The notes below the pieces were generated by a model. That model worked only from the letters and a program-made list of their open reading frames with translations, searched no databases and was not told the origin of the DNA. Shown one piece after another: positions 31,547 through 39,376 of a DNA stretch of 39,376 nucleotides. Source of the stretch: Catenulispora pinistramenti (GTDB lineage: Bacteria > Actinomycetota > Actinomycetes > Streptomycetales > Catenulisporaceae); the NCBI RefSeq assembly GCF_018274385.1, contig NZ_JAAFYZ010000083.1, positions 1 through 39,376 on the forward strand, given 5' to 3'. Positions within the stretch are counted from its first letter, which is position 1. Each line of letters opens with the position of its first letter. Both the position numbers and the translations under genes were made by a program.

Positions 31547-32230
31547 TCAGCGCGGCGCGTAAGCCCTGAGGAAGAAGTCCACGCCCTGCGCGACCCGGCG
31601 CTGGAACTCGGCCTCGAAGTCCGCTCCCGGCTCGATCCGCCGCACCGCCGATCCGGCCATCGCCGTGAGCTGATACGCCAGCAGGTCCGGGACGTCCAGC
31701 ACTTCGGCGGGCACGTCCAGCAGCCCGGCGCGGGCCAGTGCGGACAGCAGCCGGTTCAGGCGCGGCATGGTGCGGCTCGGGCCGTTGGTGAACCAGCGCT
31801 GCTGGAGGTACGGGTGGTGCTCGGACTCGGCGTCGACCAGCTTGCGCAGGGCCACCAGCGGGCCGGTGTAGACCACGCGGATCCATTCGCCGGCCAGTTG
31901 CAGGAGGGCCGCGCGCAGGTCTTCGGGGCCGGCGAGCTTCGAGGGGTCCGGGAAGTCGCGGTCCATCAGTTCCATGACGTGCGCGACGGTGCGGTCCTGC
32001 ACGTCGTCGGTCATCGCCATGAACAGGCGCTCTTTGTCCCCGAAGTGGTTGTAGACGGTCTGTTTCGAGACCTTCGCCTCGGCCGCGATCGCGTCGATGC
32101 CGGCGCGGGTGAAGCCGTCGCGCAGGAACACCGTGCCGGCGGCGTCCAGGATCGCTCGGCGCTTCCTCGGGTTGCCCTGGGGCTCCTGGGGTTCCTGCTG
32201 CGCTCGGGGTTCCTCGGCGGTCGCGGTCAT
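31547..32230 (-). CDS. TetR-family transcriptional regulator
   Basis: A 227-residue repressor. Residues 22-70 are the TetR helix-turn-helix (KRRAILDAAGTVFLRDGFTRAGIDAIAAEAKVSKQTVYNHFGDKERLF, in sections). The remainder is the helical ligand-binding domain, resembling TetR_C members with a LVDAESEHHPYL segment. An ATG at 32230 with GAGGAG upstream is a good start. It is divergent from a DHA2 efflux pump, with three phased operators between them. Confidence 0.93.
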   Translation of the reverse strand: MTATAEEPRAQQEPQEPQGNPRKRRAILDAAGTVFLRDGFTRAGIDAIAAEAKVSKQTVYNHFGDKERLFMAMTDDVQDRTVAHVMELMDRDFPDPSKLAGPEDLRAALLQLAGEWIRVVYTGPLVALRKLVDAESEHHPYLQQRWFTNGPSRTMPRLNRLLSALARAGLLDVPAEVLDVPDLLAYQLTAMAGSAVRRIEPGADFEAEFQRRVAQGVDFFLRAYAPR

Positions 32231-32266
32231 GCGGTCATTCTCCTCGCTCGGAAGTCCGTTGCGGAG

Positions 32267-32328
32267 TTGGACTCCTCAGTCTAATCTCTTGGACTGTTGA
32301 GTCTAAAAATATGGACTCGCTAGTCCAT
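32267..32328. promoter_or_regulatory. Three phased TetR operators
   Basis: Three inverted repeats of one design, 7-bp arms with a 4-bp spacer, lie at 32267-32284 (TTGGACT-N4-AGTCTAA), 32289-32306 (TTGGACT-N4-AGTCTAA) and 32311-32328 (ATGGACT-N4-AGTCCAT). Their centres are exactly 22 bp apart, two helical turns. They cover the promoter region between the divergent tetR and MFS genes. Confidence 0.88.
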
Positions 32329-32344
32329 CTATCGGGGAGGAACG

Positions 32345-33853
32345 ATGAACCCTCAGCCGTCCGGCGACCGGCTGCCCCGCGAGTACCTGAAGATCGGCTT
32401 CGCGCTGGTCCTCGGGGCCGCCATGGCGATGCTCGACGCCACCGTGGTCGCGGTCGCGACCCGTACCCTGGCGGAGCGCTTCGGCTCGCCGCTGTCCGCC
32501 GTGGCCTGGGTGTCCACGGCCTATCTGCTCACCATGTCCGTGGTGGTCCCGCTGGCCGGCTGGGCCATGGGCCGGTTCGGCGGGCGCCGGGTGTGGCTGC
32601 TCTCGGTGACCGCGTTCCTGGTCGGCTCCGTGCTGTGCGGCGCCGCCTGGTCGATCCCGAGCCTGATCGCCTTCCGCGTGCTCCAGGCGCTCGGCGGCGG
32701 CCTGATCCAGCCGGTCGGCCAGGCGCTGCTCGGCCGCAACGTCGGCCCGCGGCACATGGCCCGGGTGATGGCCGTGATGTCGGTGCCGATGGCGCTGCTG
32801 CCGGTGCTGGGCCCGGCGGTCGGCGGACTGCTGCTGGCCGAGTGGGGCTGGCGCTGGATCTTCTTCATCAACGTGCCGATCGGCGTGGCCGGCATCGTGC
32901 TGGTCCGGCGCTGGGTGCCGGTGTCAGTCGGGGGCGCGGGCAGCGCGGGCCCGGCGGGCAACGCCGCCCGCTTCGATATCCGGGGCTTCGCCCTGATCTC
33001 CCCGGGACTCGCGGCCCTGGTCTACGGCTGTTCGGCGGCCGGCGACCACGGCGGCTTCTCCTCGCCGGCCGCGTGGGGCCCGGTGCTCGGCGGTCTGCTG
33101 CTGGTGACGGTGTTCGTGCTCTACAGCCTGCGCACCAAGATCCAGCCGCTGGTGGACCTGCGCCTGTTCCGCGACAGGGCGTTCGCCGTCGCGATGCTCA
33201 ACGCCGCGCTGATGGGCGCGACCCTGTTCGGCGCGATGTTCCTGCTGCCGCTGTACTTCCAGCAGGCGCACGGCTTCTCGGCGCTGCGAGCCGGTCTGAC
33301 CCTGGCCCCGCAGGGGCTCGGGACCGCGATCTCGACCTTCGCGGCCGGCCGGATGACCAACCGCACCGGCCCGCGCGTACTGGTGATGACCGGGACCGCG
33401 GTGGCGACGGCGGCGACGCTGCCGTTCGCGATGGTGGGGGCCGGAACGTCGACGGCCGCGCTGATGGCGCCGCTGTTCCTCCGGGGGCTGGGCCTGGGCC
33501 TGGTGATGGCCCCGCTGATCGCGGCCGGCTATTCGACCCTGCGCCGCGAGTCGATCCCGCAGGCGACGACCACCTTCAACATCCTGAACCGGGTCGGCGG
33601 CTCGATCGGCACCGCGGTCCTGGCGGTGATCCTGGTACGCGGCCTGGCCGACCGGGCGGCGACGCCCGCGCACGTCGCCTCGGCCTACAGCGCCACCTTC
33701 TGGTGGGCGCTGGCCTGCACGGCGGTGACGCTGGTGACGGCGGCGTTCCTGCCGGGGGCGAAGGCGATGCGGGCGGCGCTGGCGGCGGCCGCGGTGCATC
33801 AGAGCGCGGATGCCGCCGGCCCCGAGCGGAAGCCGGTCACGGCTGCCGCGTGA
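32345..33853 (+). CDS. MFS drug efflux transporter, DHA2 (EmrB/QacA) family
   Basis: A 502-residue, 14-helix-type antiporter of the inner membrane. It shows the DHA2 motif D1 in helix 1 (AMAMLDATVVAVATRTL), motif A in GWAMGRFGGRRVWLLS, motif B in FRVLQALGGGLIQPV and motif C in LLPVLGPAVGGLL. ATG 32345 follows GGGGAGG. Control by the divergent TetR regulator is inferred. Candidate substrates are hydrophobic drugs or an own metabolite. Confidence 0.94.
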   Translation: MNPQPSGDRLPREYLKIGFALVLGAAMAMLDATVVAVATRTLAERFGSPLSAVAWVSTAYLLTMSVVVPLAGWAMGRFGGRRVWLLSVTAFLVGSVLCGAAWSIPSLIAFRVLQALGGGLIQPVGQALLGRNVGPRHMARVMAVMSVPMALLPVLGPAVGGLLLAEWGWRWIFFINVPIGVAGIVLVRRWVPVSVGGAGSAGPAGNAARFDIRGFALISPGLAALVYGCSAAGDHGGFSSPAAWGPVLGGLLLVTVFVLYSLRTKIQPLVDLRLFRDRAFAVAMLNAALMGATLFGAMFLLPLYFQQAHGFSALRAGLTLAPQGLGTAISTFAAGRMTNRTGPRVLVMTGTAVATAATLPFAMVGAGTSTAALMAPLFLRGLGLGLVMAPLIAAGYSTLRRESIPQATTTFNILNRVGGSIGTAVLAVILVRGLADRAATPAHVASAYSATFWWALACTAVTLVTAAFLPGAKAMRAALAAAAVHQSADAAGPERKPVTAAA

Positions 33854-33859
33854 GGGGAC

Positions 33860-33889
33860 GGGTTCGGCGGCTTGCCGGCCGCCGAACCC
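33860..33889 (+). terminator. Terminator after the DHA2 pump gene
   Basis: A perfect 12-bp stem (33860-33871 with 33878-33889, GGGTTCGGCGGC) seven bases after the stop codon, followed by GTTGTCC. Confidence 0.75.
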
Positions 33890-33896
33890 GTTGTCC

Positions 33897-33925
33897 GCTT
33901 AGAGCGTGCCGCGCACGCTCTAAGC
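33897..33925 (-). terminator. Hairpin overlapping the stop codon of the leftward hypothetical gene
   Basis: A perfect 13-bp stem (33897-33909 with 33913-33925) with a 3-base loop; the stop codon at 33920-33922 lies inside it. It stands back to back with the hairpin of the converging pump gene. Confidence 0.65.
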
Positions 33926-34531
33926 GTTCCCCGACTCCGGCCAGTTCGACCAGTGCGTGTTCGGCGCCTGAGACGGCCGGTATTCGTGCGCGTTCCCGCT
34001 GTCCAGCACCTTGGCGATCAGCTGGAACGTCTCCTCCCGGCTCGGGCGCTCGACCAGCACGTCGGGGTGGTGCCAGGCCTCCAGGCGCAGGATCTCCGGC
34101 AGGTCCGGCGGGACCAGGGCGCGGAGTTCGGATTCGTCGGCCAGGAGCAGGTCGCGGTGCTCCGGGACCAGTTCGCGCACCACTTCGGCGAAGTACTCGC
34201 CGGGCGACGCCTGGACCGGCAGGTCCTGGCCGCGGACCCGGATCGGGACGCCGCCGACGTAGTTCTCGTCGTCGTCGATCAGGTCCGCGATGTTCTCCAC
34301 CCGGTTCAGCTGGCTGCCGCCGCGGACGCCGTAGCCGGTCAGGGCGTCGGTGACGCTGCGCGCCTTCGGGTTGAAGCCGACCGTCTCGAAGACCACGGCC
34401 CAGTGCTTCTCGTCGCGGTAGACGTGCAGCCGCACGTCTACCGCGTAGTAGAAGCCGTGGTCCAGGAAGGGGAAGGTGAAGTCCTGCGCCGAGGCGTCGA
34501 CCTGGTCGAGGAACTGTTGTCCGAAGCTCAC
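33920..34531 (-). CDS. Uncharacterised cytoplasmic protein (DUF7003-like)
   Basis: A 203-residue acidic, soluble protein. It opens with a helix and then FTFPFLDHGFYYAVDVRLHVYRDE, with WAVVFETVGFNPKA following; this pattern is shared by small actinobacterial and proteobacterial proteins that I believe are grouped as DUF7003, but the name is from memory. The second half has an acidic loop (DLIDDDENYVGG) and a helix-rich end. There is no signal peptide or known catalytic motif. MarC lies 26 bases upstream on the same strand, so the two may be co-transcribed. Confidence 0.6.
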   Translation of the reverse strand: MSFGQQFLDQVDASAQDFTFPFLDHGFYYAVDVRLHVYRDEKHWAVVFETVGFNPKARSVTDALTGYGVRGGSQLNRVENIADLIDDDENYVGGVPIRVRGQDLPVQASPGEYFAEVVRELVPEHRDLLLADESELRALVPPDLPEILRLEAWHHPDVLVERPSREETFQLIAKVLDSGNAHEYRPSQAPNTHWSNWPESGNA

Positions 34532-34557
34532 GGAAAAATCCTAGGTCACCCGGCCGG

Positions 34558-35169
34558 TCACCCGGCCTTCACGAAGGCGCGCACCGCGTCGGCGACCATC
34601 TGCACCGCGATCGCGGACAGCAGCAGACCGGCGATCCGCGTCACCAGCGTCACCCCCGAGTCCTTGATGATCCGGATCACCTGGACCGAGAAGCGCATGG
34701 TGAGCCACAGCGTGATGTGGATCGCCACGATCGCCGCCCCGACCGCGAGGATGCCGGACCAGTGGTGGTCGGTGGCCTTGGCGAACACCATCACCGCGAC
34801 GATCGCGCCGGGTCCGGCGAGCAGCGGTGTGCCCAGCGGCACCAGGGCGACGTTGACCGACTCGTTGGAGTGCGAGGGCTCCTCGCTGCGGCCGGTCAGC
34901 AGTTCCAGCGCGATCAGCAGGAGCAGCAGTCCGCCGGAGCCCTGGAGCGCTGGCAGCGTGACGCCGAGGTAGTCCAGGATCTGCTGGCCGAACAGTGCGA
35001 ACACGCAGATCACGCAGAACGCCACCAGGGCCGCCTGCCACGCGGCCCTGGTGCGCTGTGCCTTGCTGCGGCCGTTGGTCAGCGCCAGGAAGATCGGCAG
35101 CGTCCCCGGGGGGTCCATGATGACGAACAGGGTGATGTAGGCCGAGAGGAAGAGCTTGCTGTCGAACAC
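34558..35169 (-). CDS. MarC/NAAT family inner membrane protein
   Basis: A 203-residue protein with six hydrophobic helices. The family motif is seen in the first helix and loop (ITLFVIMDPPGTLPIFLALTNG) and again in the second half (ALVPLGTPLLAGPGAI), the inverted repeat typical of MarC. The transported substrate of this family is unknown; a link to multiple antibiotic resistance was withdrawn for E. coli MarC. The start is GTG 35169 without a clear ribosome site. Confidence 0.9.
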   Translation of the reverse strand: MFDSKLFLSAYITLFVIMDPPGTLPIFLALTNGRSKAQRTRAAWQAALVAFCVICVFALFGQQILDYLGVTLPALQGSGGLLLLLIALELLTGRSEEPSHSNESVNVALVPLGTPLLAGPGAIVAVMVFAKATDHHWSGILAVGAAIVAIHITLWLTMRFSVQVIRIIKDSGVTLVTRIAGLLLSAIAVQMVADAVRAFVKAG

Positions 35170-35252
35170 CCTGGAAGAACTATCACCTGGAACGTCTCCC
35201 CACCACGTCTGTCCGCGCTATCCACCTGGTCGGCGCATCACAGCCGGACATA

Positions 35253-36452
35253 TCAGATCTTTGTGAACGCCGAACCCAGGTCCTCGATCAGGTCCTCGGC
35301 GTCCTCCAGTCCCACCGAGAACCGCAGCAGCCCGGCGTCCGGCCGGGCGTCCGGCGCGACGTGCCGGTGGCTCAGCGAGGCCGGGTGGGTGATCAGCGAC
35401 TCGGCGCCGCCGAGCGAGGCCGCGTGCAGGATCAGCCGGACGTTCTCGGCCACCGCGGCCGCCGCGTCATAGCCGCCGCGCATCTCGAACGAGAGCATCG
35501 CACCGGGCAGCAGCATCTGCTTGTCCGGGCCGATCAGCCCGTCCGGGTCGCCGCCGGGCAGCCCGGGGTAGTGCACGCGTTCCACGGCCGGGTGCGCGGC
35601 CAGCCACGCGGCGACCGTCCCCGCGGTCTCCGAGGAGCGCTTCACCCGCAGTGGCAGCGTCTGCAGCCCGCGGTGCAGCAGGTATCCGGCGATCGGGTGC
35701 AGCAGGCCGCCGGTCTGCACCCTGATGTCCCGCAGCCGTGCCGCCCACTCCGGCGTTGTGGCGACCACACCGCCGAGTACGTCGCAGTGTCCGCCGAGGT
35801 ACTTGGTGGCGCTGTGCACCACCAGCGTCGCGCCGTGCCGGGCCGGCTGTTGCAGCACCGGGGTCGCGAACGTGGAGTCCACCAGGTACGGCACGTCGCC
35901 GCAGGCCTCGGCGACCGCGTCCAGGTCCAGCAGCCGCGCGGTCGGGTTGGCCGGGGTCTCGACCACGACCAGCGCCGTGTCCGGGCGGGCGGCCAGCGCC
36001 GGGGCGATGTCCGCGGGGCCCTCGACCCAGGTCACCTCGGTGCCCAGGGTGCCCTTGGTGAGCAGGCCGTCGGTGCCGCCGTAGATCGGCCGCAGGGCCA
36101 CGACGTGCCGCTTGCCCCCGGCTCCGGCCGTGGCGGTCGCGGCGAGCAGGCAGGCGGTGATGGCGGCCATCCCGCTGGCGAACGACACCGCCTCGGGCAG
36201 GCCCTCCAGCTCGGCCAGCGCCTTCTCGAACCCGGCCGTGGTCGGGTTCCACATCCGCTGGTAGACCAGGCCGCCCTCGGCGGTCGGCGGGCCGCCGGCG
36301 ACGAGCGATTCGTAGCTCTCGCCGCCGGCGTCGACGCCGGGCAGGTAGTAGGTCGCCGACAGGTCGATCGGCGGCGTCGGGTTCGTGGCGGTTCGTCCCG
36401 CGTGGACCGCGGCTGTGGCGGTTACCCGGGCTATGTTCCGATCAGCGCTCAT
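35253..36452 (-). CDS. Trans-sulfuration enzyme family PLP protein (cystathionine gamma-synthase/lyase-like)
   Basis: A 399-residue fold type I PLP enzyme of the Cys/Met metabolism family. The PLP lysine is K217 in VVHSATKYLGGHCDVLGG. Phosphate-binding residues lie in FASGMAAITA (91-100) and in VYQRMWNPT (63-71), where the family Tyr-x-Arg motif is Tyr-Gln-Arg. ETPANPT and DSTFATP complete the cofactor pocket. Members split or form C-S bonds in cystathionine, homocysteine or methionine; which reaction cannot be decided by eye. The MWNPT loop (family usually R-x-NPT) makes a lyase or carbon-sulfur role with an unusual substrate possible. Confidence 0.88.
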   Translation of the reverse strand: MSADRNIARVTATAAVHAGRTATNPTPPIDLSATYYLPGVDAGGESYESLVAGGPPTAEGGLVYQRMWNPTTAGFEKALAELEGLPEAVSFASGMAAITACLLAATATAGAGGKRHVVALRPIYGGTDGLLTKGTLGTEVTWVEGPADIAPALAARPDTALVVVETPANPTARLLDLDAVAEACGDVPYLVDSTFATPVLQQPARHGATLVVHSATKYLGGHCDVLGGVVATTPEWAARLRDIRVQTGGLLHPIAGYLLHRGLQTLPLRVKRSSETAGTVAAWLAAHPAVERVHYPGLPGGDPDGLIGPDKQMLLPGAMLSFEMRGGYDAAAAVAENVRLILHAASLGGAESLITHPASLSHRHVAPDARPDAGLLRFSVGLEDAEDLIEDLGSAFTKI

Positions 36453-36580
36453 GGAAGTGATTATGCGAGGCGTGCGCCGGGACCGGCATAGCCGTTCACC
36501 ATGTGGTGGCCTGCTCGGTGGGCGCGGCCCGCCAAGCTCGCCGGCCTCACCTTCCTGGGCTCACCTCGCCGAGCTCGGCT

Positions 36581-36976
36581 TCAGCTCTCCAGCTGGTCGG
36601 CGACGGCCCGCAGCACCCCGGCGAGCTTGCGCGAGGTGACCTTGTCCGGGTACTTGCCCCGGCGGAAGGTCTCGGACATCCCGTCGAGCAGCTTCATCAC
36701 GTCCTCGACGATGACCACCATGTCCTCGGCCGGCTTCCGGTCGCGGGCCGCGACCGCGGCCTCCACGCTCGGCCGGGTCTCCAGCAGCTTCACGCCGATC
36801 GCGGTGTCGCCGCGCTTGCCGGCCGCCACCCCGAACTCCACCCGCTGCCCGCTCTTGAGCTCCGCGACCCCCGCGGGCAGAGCGGAGGAGTGCATGAACA
36901 CGTCGGGCCCGTCGTCGCGGGTGATGAAGCCGAAACCCTTTTCGGTGTCGTACCACTTGATCTTGCCGGTAGGCAC
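36581..36976 (-). CDS. Cold shock domain protein with C-terminal extension (CspB type)
   Basis: A 131-residue protein from GTG 36976. Residues 1-66 are a cold shock domain with RNP1 KGFGFITR and RNP2 VFMHSSAL. A C-terminal helical region of ~60 residues (DMVVIVEDVMKLLDGMSETFRRGKYPDKVTSRKLAGVLRAVADQL) follows, as in the longer actinobacterial CspB proteins of about 130 residues. The upstream gap of 170 bases to the HAD gene holds a possible leader without other genes. Confidence 0.92.
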   Translation of the reverse strand: MPTGKIKWYDTEKGFGFITRDDGPDVFMHSSALPAGVAELKSGQRVEFGVAAGKRGDTAIGVKLLETRPSVEAAVAARDRKPAEDMVVIVEDVMKLLDGMSETFRRGKYPDKVTSRKLAGVLRAVADQLES

Positions 36977-37146
36977 GGTGGGACCCTCGCGTCTGCTCGT
37001 CGTCGTGGCGATTCACTCTTGCGGGGTAAGCGTAACCAGGAAACGACCACCTTGGGCAGGGATATCCCAGAGCGGGAGCCGGGGTTCGGGAGCGAGGGGG
37101 GACGGGCTCGGGACGACGGCTGCCGGGCGTCGGGCGCCGGTGCCGA

Positions 37147-37764
37147 TCAGGCGGCCAGATACCCGTCCAGCCAGGCCGGGAAACCCCGCAGATCGGTGAG
37201 CACGACGTCGGTTCCGGCCGCCGCGAGATCGGCGGCGCTGATCGGTCCGGTGGCCACCGAGACCGCCACCGCGCCGGCCGCCCGCGCGCCCTGGATGTCC
37301 CCGATGTGGTCGCCGACGTAGACCGACGCGCCGTGCTCGCGCAGCGCCTCGCCCTTCTTCGGGCCCCAGTGCCAGCCGACCAGGACGTCCGGGGCCAGAC
37401 CGAGGTGGTCCAGGTGCAGGGCCGCGTTGGGGCCGTACTTCGCGGTCACCACCATGACCTTCCCGCCCCGGTCGTGGATCGCCGCGAACGCCTCGGCGGC
37501 GCCGGGCAGGGCCGTCGTCGGCTCGATCGCGAACTCCGGATAGAGCTCCCGGTACCGGTCGCCGACCGCGGCGACCTCCTCGGCCGGGAACCAGCGCACC
37601 AGCTCTTCCTCCAGCGGCGGCCCGAGCCGGGTGACCGCGGCGTCGGCGTCGATGTACCGGCCGGTGACCCGGGACAGCTCGGTCATCGTGGCGTGGATGC
37701 CCGGCCGGGAGTCGATCAGGGTCATGTCGAGGTCGAAGCCCACGGTGAGCGGTGCGGTGATCAT
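37147..37764 (-). CDS. HAD-superfamily hydrolase (phosphoglycolate-phosphatase-like)
   Basis: A 205-residue HAD phosphatase. Motif I is FDLDMTLIDS with nucleophile D11 and D13, motif II is VMVVTAKYG, and motifs III/IV are GPKKGEALREHG and VGDHIGDIQGARAAGA. The helical cap lies between about 20 and 85. The substrate is unknown. ATG 37764 has no ribosome site; TATACC lies a few bases upstream, so the transcript may be leaderless. The frame is open upstream, but HAD homology starts here. Confidence 0.9.
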   Translation of the reverse strand: MITAPLTVGFDLDMTLIDSRPGIHATMTELSRVTGRYIDADAAVTRLGPPLEEELVRWFPAEEVAAVGDRYRELYPEFAIEPTTALPGAAEAFAAIHDRGGKVMVVTAKYGPNAALHLDHLGLAPDVLVGWHWGPKKGEALREHGASVYVGDHIGDIQGARAAGAVAVSVATGPISAADLAAAGTDVVLTDLRGFPAWLDGYLAA

Positions 37765-37821
37765 GCGATAAGGGTATATGCGAACACGTTTTCCCCGGGT
37801 CGGCGCGGGCATCGGGGACCC

Positions 37822-38115
37822 ATGGCTGGAGCAGGAGGCAAACGGGCGGCCGGAGACCTCGTCTTCGTGGCCGCCGCCGTCATCGCGATCATCCTGGTCG
37901 GGTACATCGTCTTCGTCCTGATCGGCGCCAACGGGCAGAACGACATCGTCAAGACCGACTCCGACTGGGCCGGCTTCTTCGCGACGTGGTTCAAGGACCT
38001 GTTCACCCCCAAGAGCCCGAAGCTCAACGTGTTCCTGAACTACGGCCTGGCGACCCTGGTCTACCTCGCGGTCGGCGGGGTGTCGCGCCGGGTGCTGAAC
38101 GACGCGTTCGGGTAG
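37822..38115 (+). CDS. Small membrane protein of unknown function
   Basis: A 97-residue protein with two predicted membrane helices (about 13-35 and 70-88) joined by a polar segment containing DWAGFFATWFKDLFTP. Its N-terminus is basic. The shape recalls small actinobacterial membrane proteins near sucrase/ferredoxin or HAD genes, but no family is assigned. It is divergent from the HAD gene. Confidence 0.7.
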   Translation: MAGAGGKRAAGDLVFVAAAVIAIILVGYIVFVLIGANGQNDIVKTDSDWAGFFATWFKDLFTPKSPKLNVFLNYGLATLVYLAVGGVSRRVLNDAFG

Positions 38116-38187
38116 GCCGGAACGGTCGTCGTCACCGGTTCGGGCGAGTGGGGAGGGTGCGGAGGGTAGGACGAGGTGTGCCCGGGG

Positions 38188-38206
38188 TAAGGTGAGGCTA
38201 CCCTGA
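38188..38206 (+). promoter_or_regulatory. Iron box (DtxR/IdeR/DmdR operator)
   Basis: TAAGGTGAGGCTACCCTGA matches the iron-box consensus TTAGGTTAGGCTAACCTAA at 15 of 19 positions, including the central AGGCTA. It lies 74 bases before the sucrase/ferredoxin-like gene. I infer repression by an iron-bound DtxR-type regulator. Confidence 0.75.
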
Positions 38207-38280
38207 CCAGCTGCGGTGATCGTCCGGTTCCGGCGGGACCCGTGCGCCGGTCGTGACCGCGCCCCCTGAGAGACCTGCCC

Positions 38281-38955
38281 GTGTCCGTCTGCGATTACGC
38301 CCTCGGCGGCTGCGCCGCGCTGTGCCGGGCGGCGCGCGAGCCGCTGCGGGACACCGCGCCGCCGCGGGCGAAGGCCTGGCTGGCCGTGGAGCACCCCGGG
38401 CCGTGGCCGGCCTTCGGCTGGCCGTCCGACCTGCCCGGTTCGGTGGTCGAGGTGCTGACCGCCGCCCCGGCGTACGACGTGCGTCCGCAGCTGATCCGGC
38501 GTCCGGACCGCGAGGGCCGGGTCGCGGCGGGGGACCGGGTGGTCTTCGTCGCGGGCGGTCCGCTCGGCGCGCGCTGGCTGGAGCGGCGGGTCACCTCAGA
38601 CCTCGGCGACCTTGAGAAGCTGGATCTCGCACCGCTGGCCGAGGGCGGTCCGCCCGGGTTCGGCTCGGCGGCGCGCGAGCGGGTCCTGCTGGTGTGCACC
38701 CACGGGAAGCGCGACGTGTGCTGTGCCCGCTACGGCGCCCCGGTCGCCCGGGAACTGGCCGCGCGCGGGCTGCCGGTGTGGGAGACCACGCACCTGGGCG
38801 GCGACCAGTTCGCGGCGAACATGGTGTGCCTGCCCGACGGGACCTACCACGGCCGCCTCGACCGGGCATCGGCCGCCGACGTCGCGTTCGGCTGCCTGCG
38901 CGGAGAGGTTTCCCCGGCGTACTACCGGGGCCGGGCCGGGATCAGCCCGACTTAG
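38281..38955 (+). CDS. Sucrase/ferredoxin-like (thioredoxin-fold) protein
   Basis: A 224-residue protein of the Suc_Fer-like family, related to thioredoxin-like [2Fe-2S] ferredoxins. The conserved block reads LLVCTHGKRDVCCARYGAPVA (in parts), then WETTHLGGDQFAANMVCLPDG. The cysteines in CTHGKRDVCC and the HLGG histidine are candidate cluster ligands. Further cysteines stand in the N-terminus (SVCDYALGGCAALC). GTG 38281 is used. The iron box upstream suggests expression under iron limitation. Its end overlaps the converging membrane gene by 14 bases. Confidence 0.88.
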   Translation: MSVCDYALGGCAALCRAAREPLRDTAPPRAKAWLAVEHPGPWPAFGWPSDLPGSVVEVLTAAPAYDVRPQLIRRPDREGRVAAGDRVVFVAGGPLGARWLERRVTSDLGDLEKLDLAPLAEGGPPGFGSAARERVLLVCTHGKRDVCCARYGAPVARELAARGLPVWETTHLGGDQFAANMVCLPDGTYHGRLDRASAADVAFGCLRGEVSPAYYRGRAGISPT

Positions 38956-39376
38956 CGACCGCCTTGAACAGGCGCCAGAGCAGGTAGAGCGCGGCCAGCA
39001 GGCCCAACATCGTGGGCACGGCCGTCAACCCGTCCTTGGCCGCTTGCCAGGTGTCGCTGGAGTTCAGCGGATTGTCGTGGCCGGTGGAGCGGCCGCGGGC
39101 CAGGAACAAGCCGAAGGCGTAGAACACGAACGCGGTGATCGGGACGCCGATCAGGGCGAACCGCTTCTCGCCGGGGGTGAACGAGTACGACGTCATCGCC
39201 AGCAGGTAGCCGACGACGATGATCGCGATCGTGAAGGGCGACAGCGCCACGGCGTTGACGATCGCGCCGACGCACAAGATGGTCACGGCCGCGAGCCCCT
39301 GCGCGTGGCCCGTCGCCGTGCGCCGCACCATCGGACCCGCGGCCAGCGGCGCGGGCGGCGGCGGGGGGCTGTTGGG
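38942..39376 (-). CDS. Membrane protein, 5' end probably outside window
   Basis: The readable part is 144 residues. It begins in a Pro-rich cytoplasmic stretch that is open to the window edge, then has four hydrophobic helices (HAQGLAAVTILCVGAIVNAVAL; TIAIIVVGYLLAMTSY; IGVPITAFVFYAFGLFLA; a last one near TMLGLLAALYLLWRLF). An ATG at 39331 is possible but has no ribosome site, so the start probably lies beyond 39376. No family is recognised. Confidence 0.65.
   Translation of the reverse strand, partial: PNSPPPPPAPLAAGPMVRRTATGHAQGLAAVTILCVGAIVNAVALSPFTIAIIVVGYLLAMTSYSFTPGEKRFALIGVPITAFVFYAFGLFLARGRSTGHDNPLNSSDTWQAAKDGLTAVPTMLGLLAALYLLWRLFKAVAKSG

Overview
The window is chromosomal DNA of a very GC-rich, high-GC3 filamentous-actinomycete-like bacterium. 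The grounds are strong third-position G/C bias, many GTG starts, near-leaderless genes, CIRCE control of groEL, a DasR/GlcNAc-type phosphotransferase system, glucosyl-3-phosphoglycerate synthase, CysO, a HelD-type RNA polymerase-associated helicase and an XPB-type helicase. The order thrC - cysO - cold shock gene - groEL2 resembles a block I recall from Streptomyces. I would place the organism in or near Streptomycetales/Catenulisporales, without naming a species.

Layout. 1-2.7 kb: a divergent MFS/ArsR pair with a clear operator, then gpgS converging on arsR. 2.77-7.2 kb: a SAM riboswitch before threonine synthase, CysO, a cold shock protein with a structured leader, and groEL2 behind two tandem CIRCE elements. 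7.2-11.3 kb: a Uma2-family nuclease-fold protein, a 971-residue STAND (NB-ARC/TPR) ATPase with two membrane segments, and a DUF4031 protein. 11.4-13.7 kb: a divergent oxidoreductase/XRE-cupin pair with an alternating operator, and an HD phosphohydrolase. 13.8-19.8 kb: a complete sugar PTS (EI, HPr, EIIA, EIIB, EIIC) around a DasR-like regulator with a dre-like site, then cutC. 20.0-22.2 kb: a HelD-like helicase. 22.2-24.2 kb: a truncated-looking DUF402 gene followed by about 1.4 kb of apparently non-coding DNA built as two inverted copies of a ~0.48-0.50 kb element, each holding a 165-bp imperfect palindrome. 24.2-31.4 kb: XPB helicase, an MFS transporter with a LacI-type operator, cytoplasmic GH20 hexosaminidase, an ABC-2/YhgE-like membrane protein divergent from a MarR regulator, and an orphan protein behind a palindrome. 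31.5-39.4 kb: TetR and a DHA2 efflux pump with three helically phased operators, a hypothetical/MarC pair, a trans-sulfuration-type PLP enzyme, a CspB-type cold shock protein, a HAD phosphatase, a small membrane protein, a sucrase/ferredoxin-like protein behind an iron box, and a partial membrane protein.

How the genes fit together. The PTS block forms a complete phosphorelay (PEP to EI to HPr to EIIA to EIIB/EIIC) with its likely regulator; the GH20 enzyme 8 kb away could supply or process its substrate. Four divergent regulator/target pairs (ArsR-MFS, XRE-oxidoreductase, MarR-membrane protein, TetR-MFS) each carry a readable operator. thrC, cysO and the PLP enzyme concern sulfur/aspartate-family metabolism. 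No tRNA, rRNA, CRISPR array, transposase or prophage gene was recognised. The strongest unexplained structure is the nested inverted repeat at 22856-24140.
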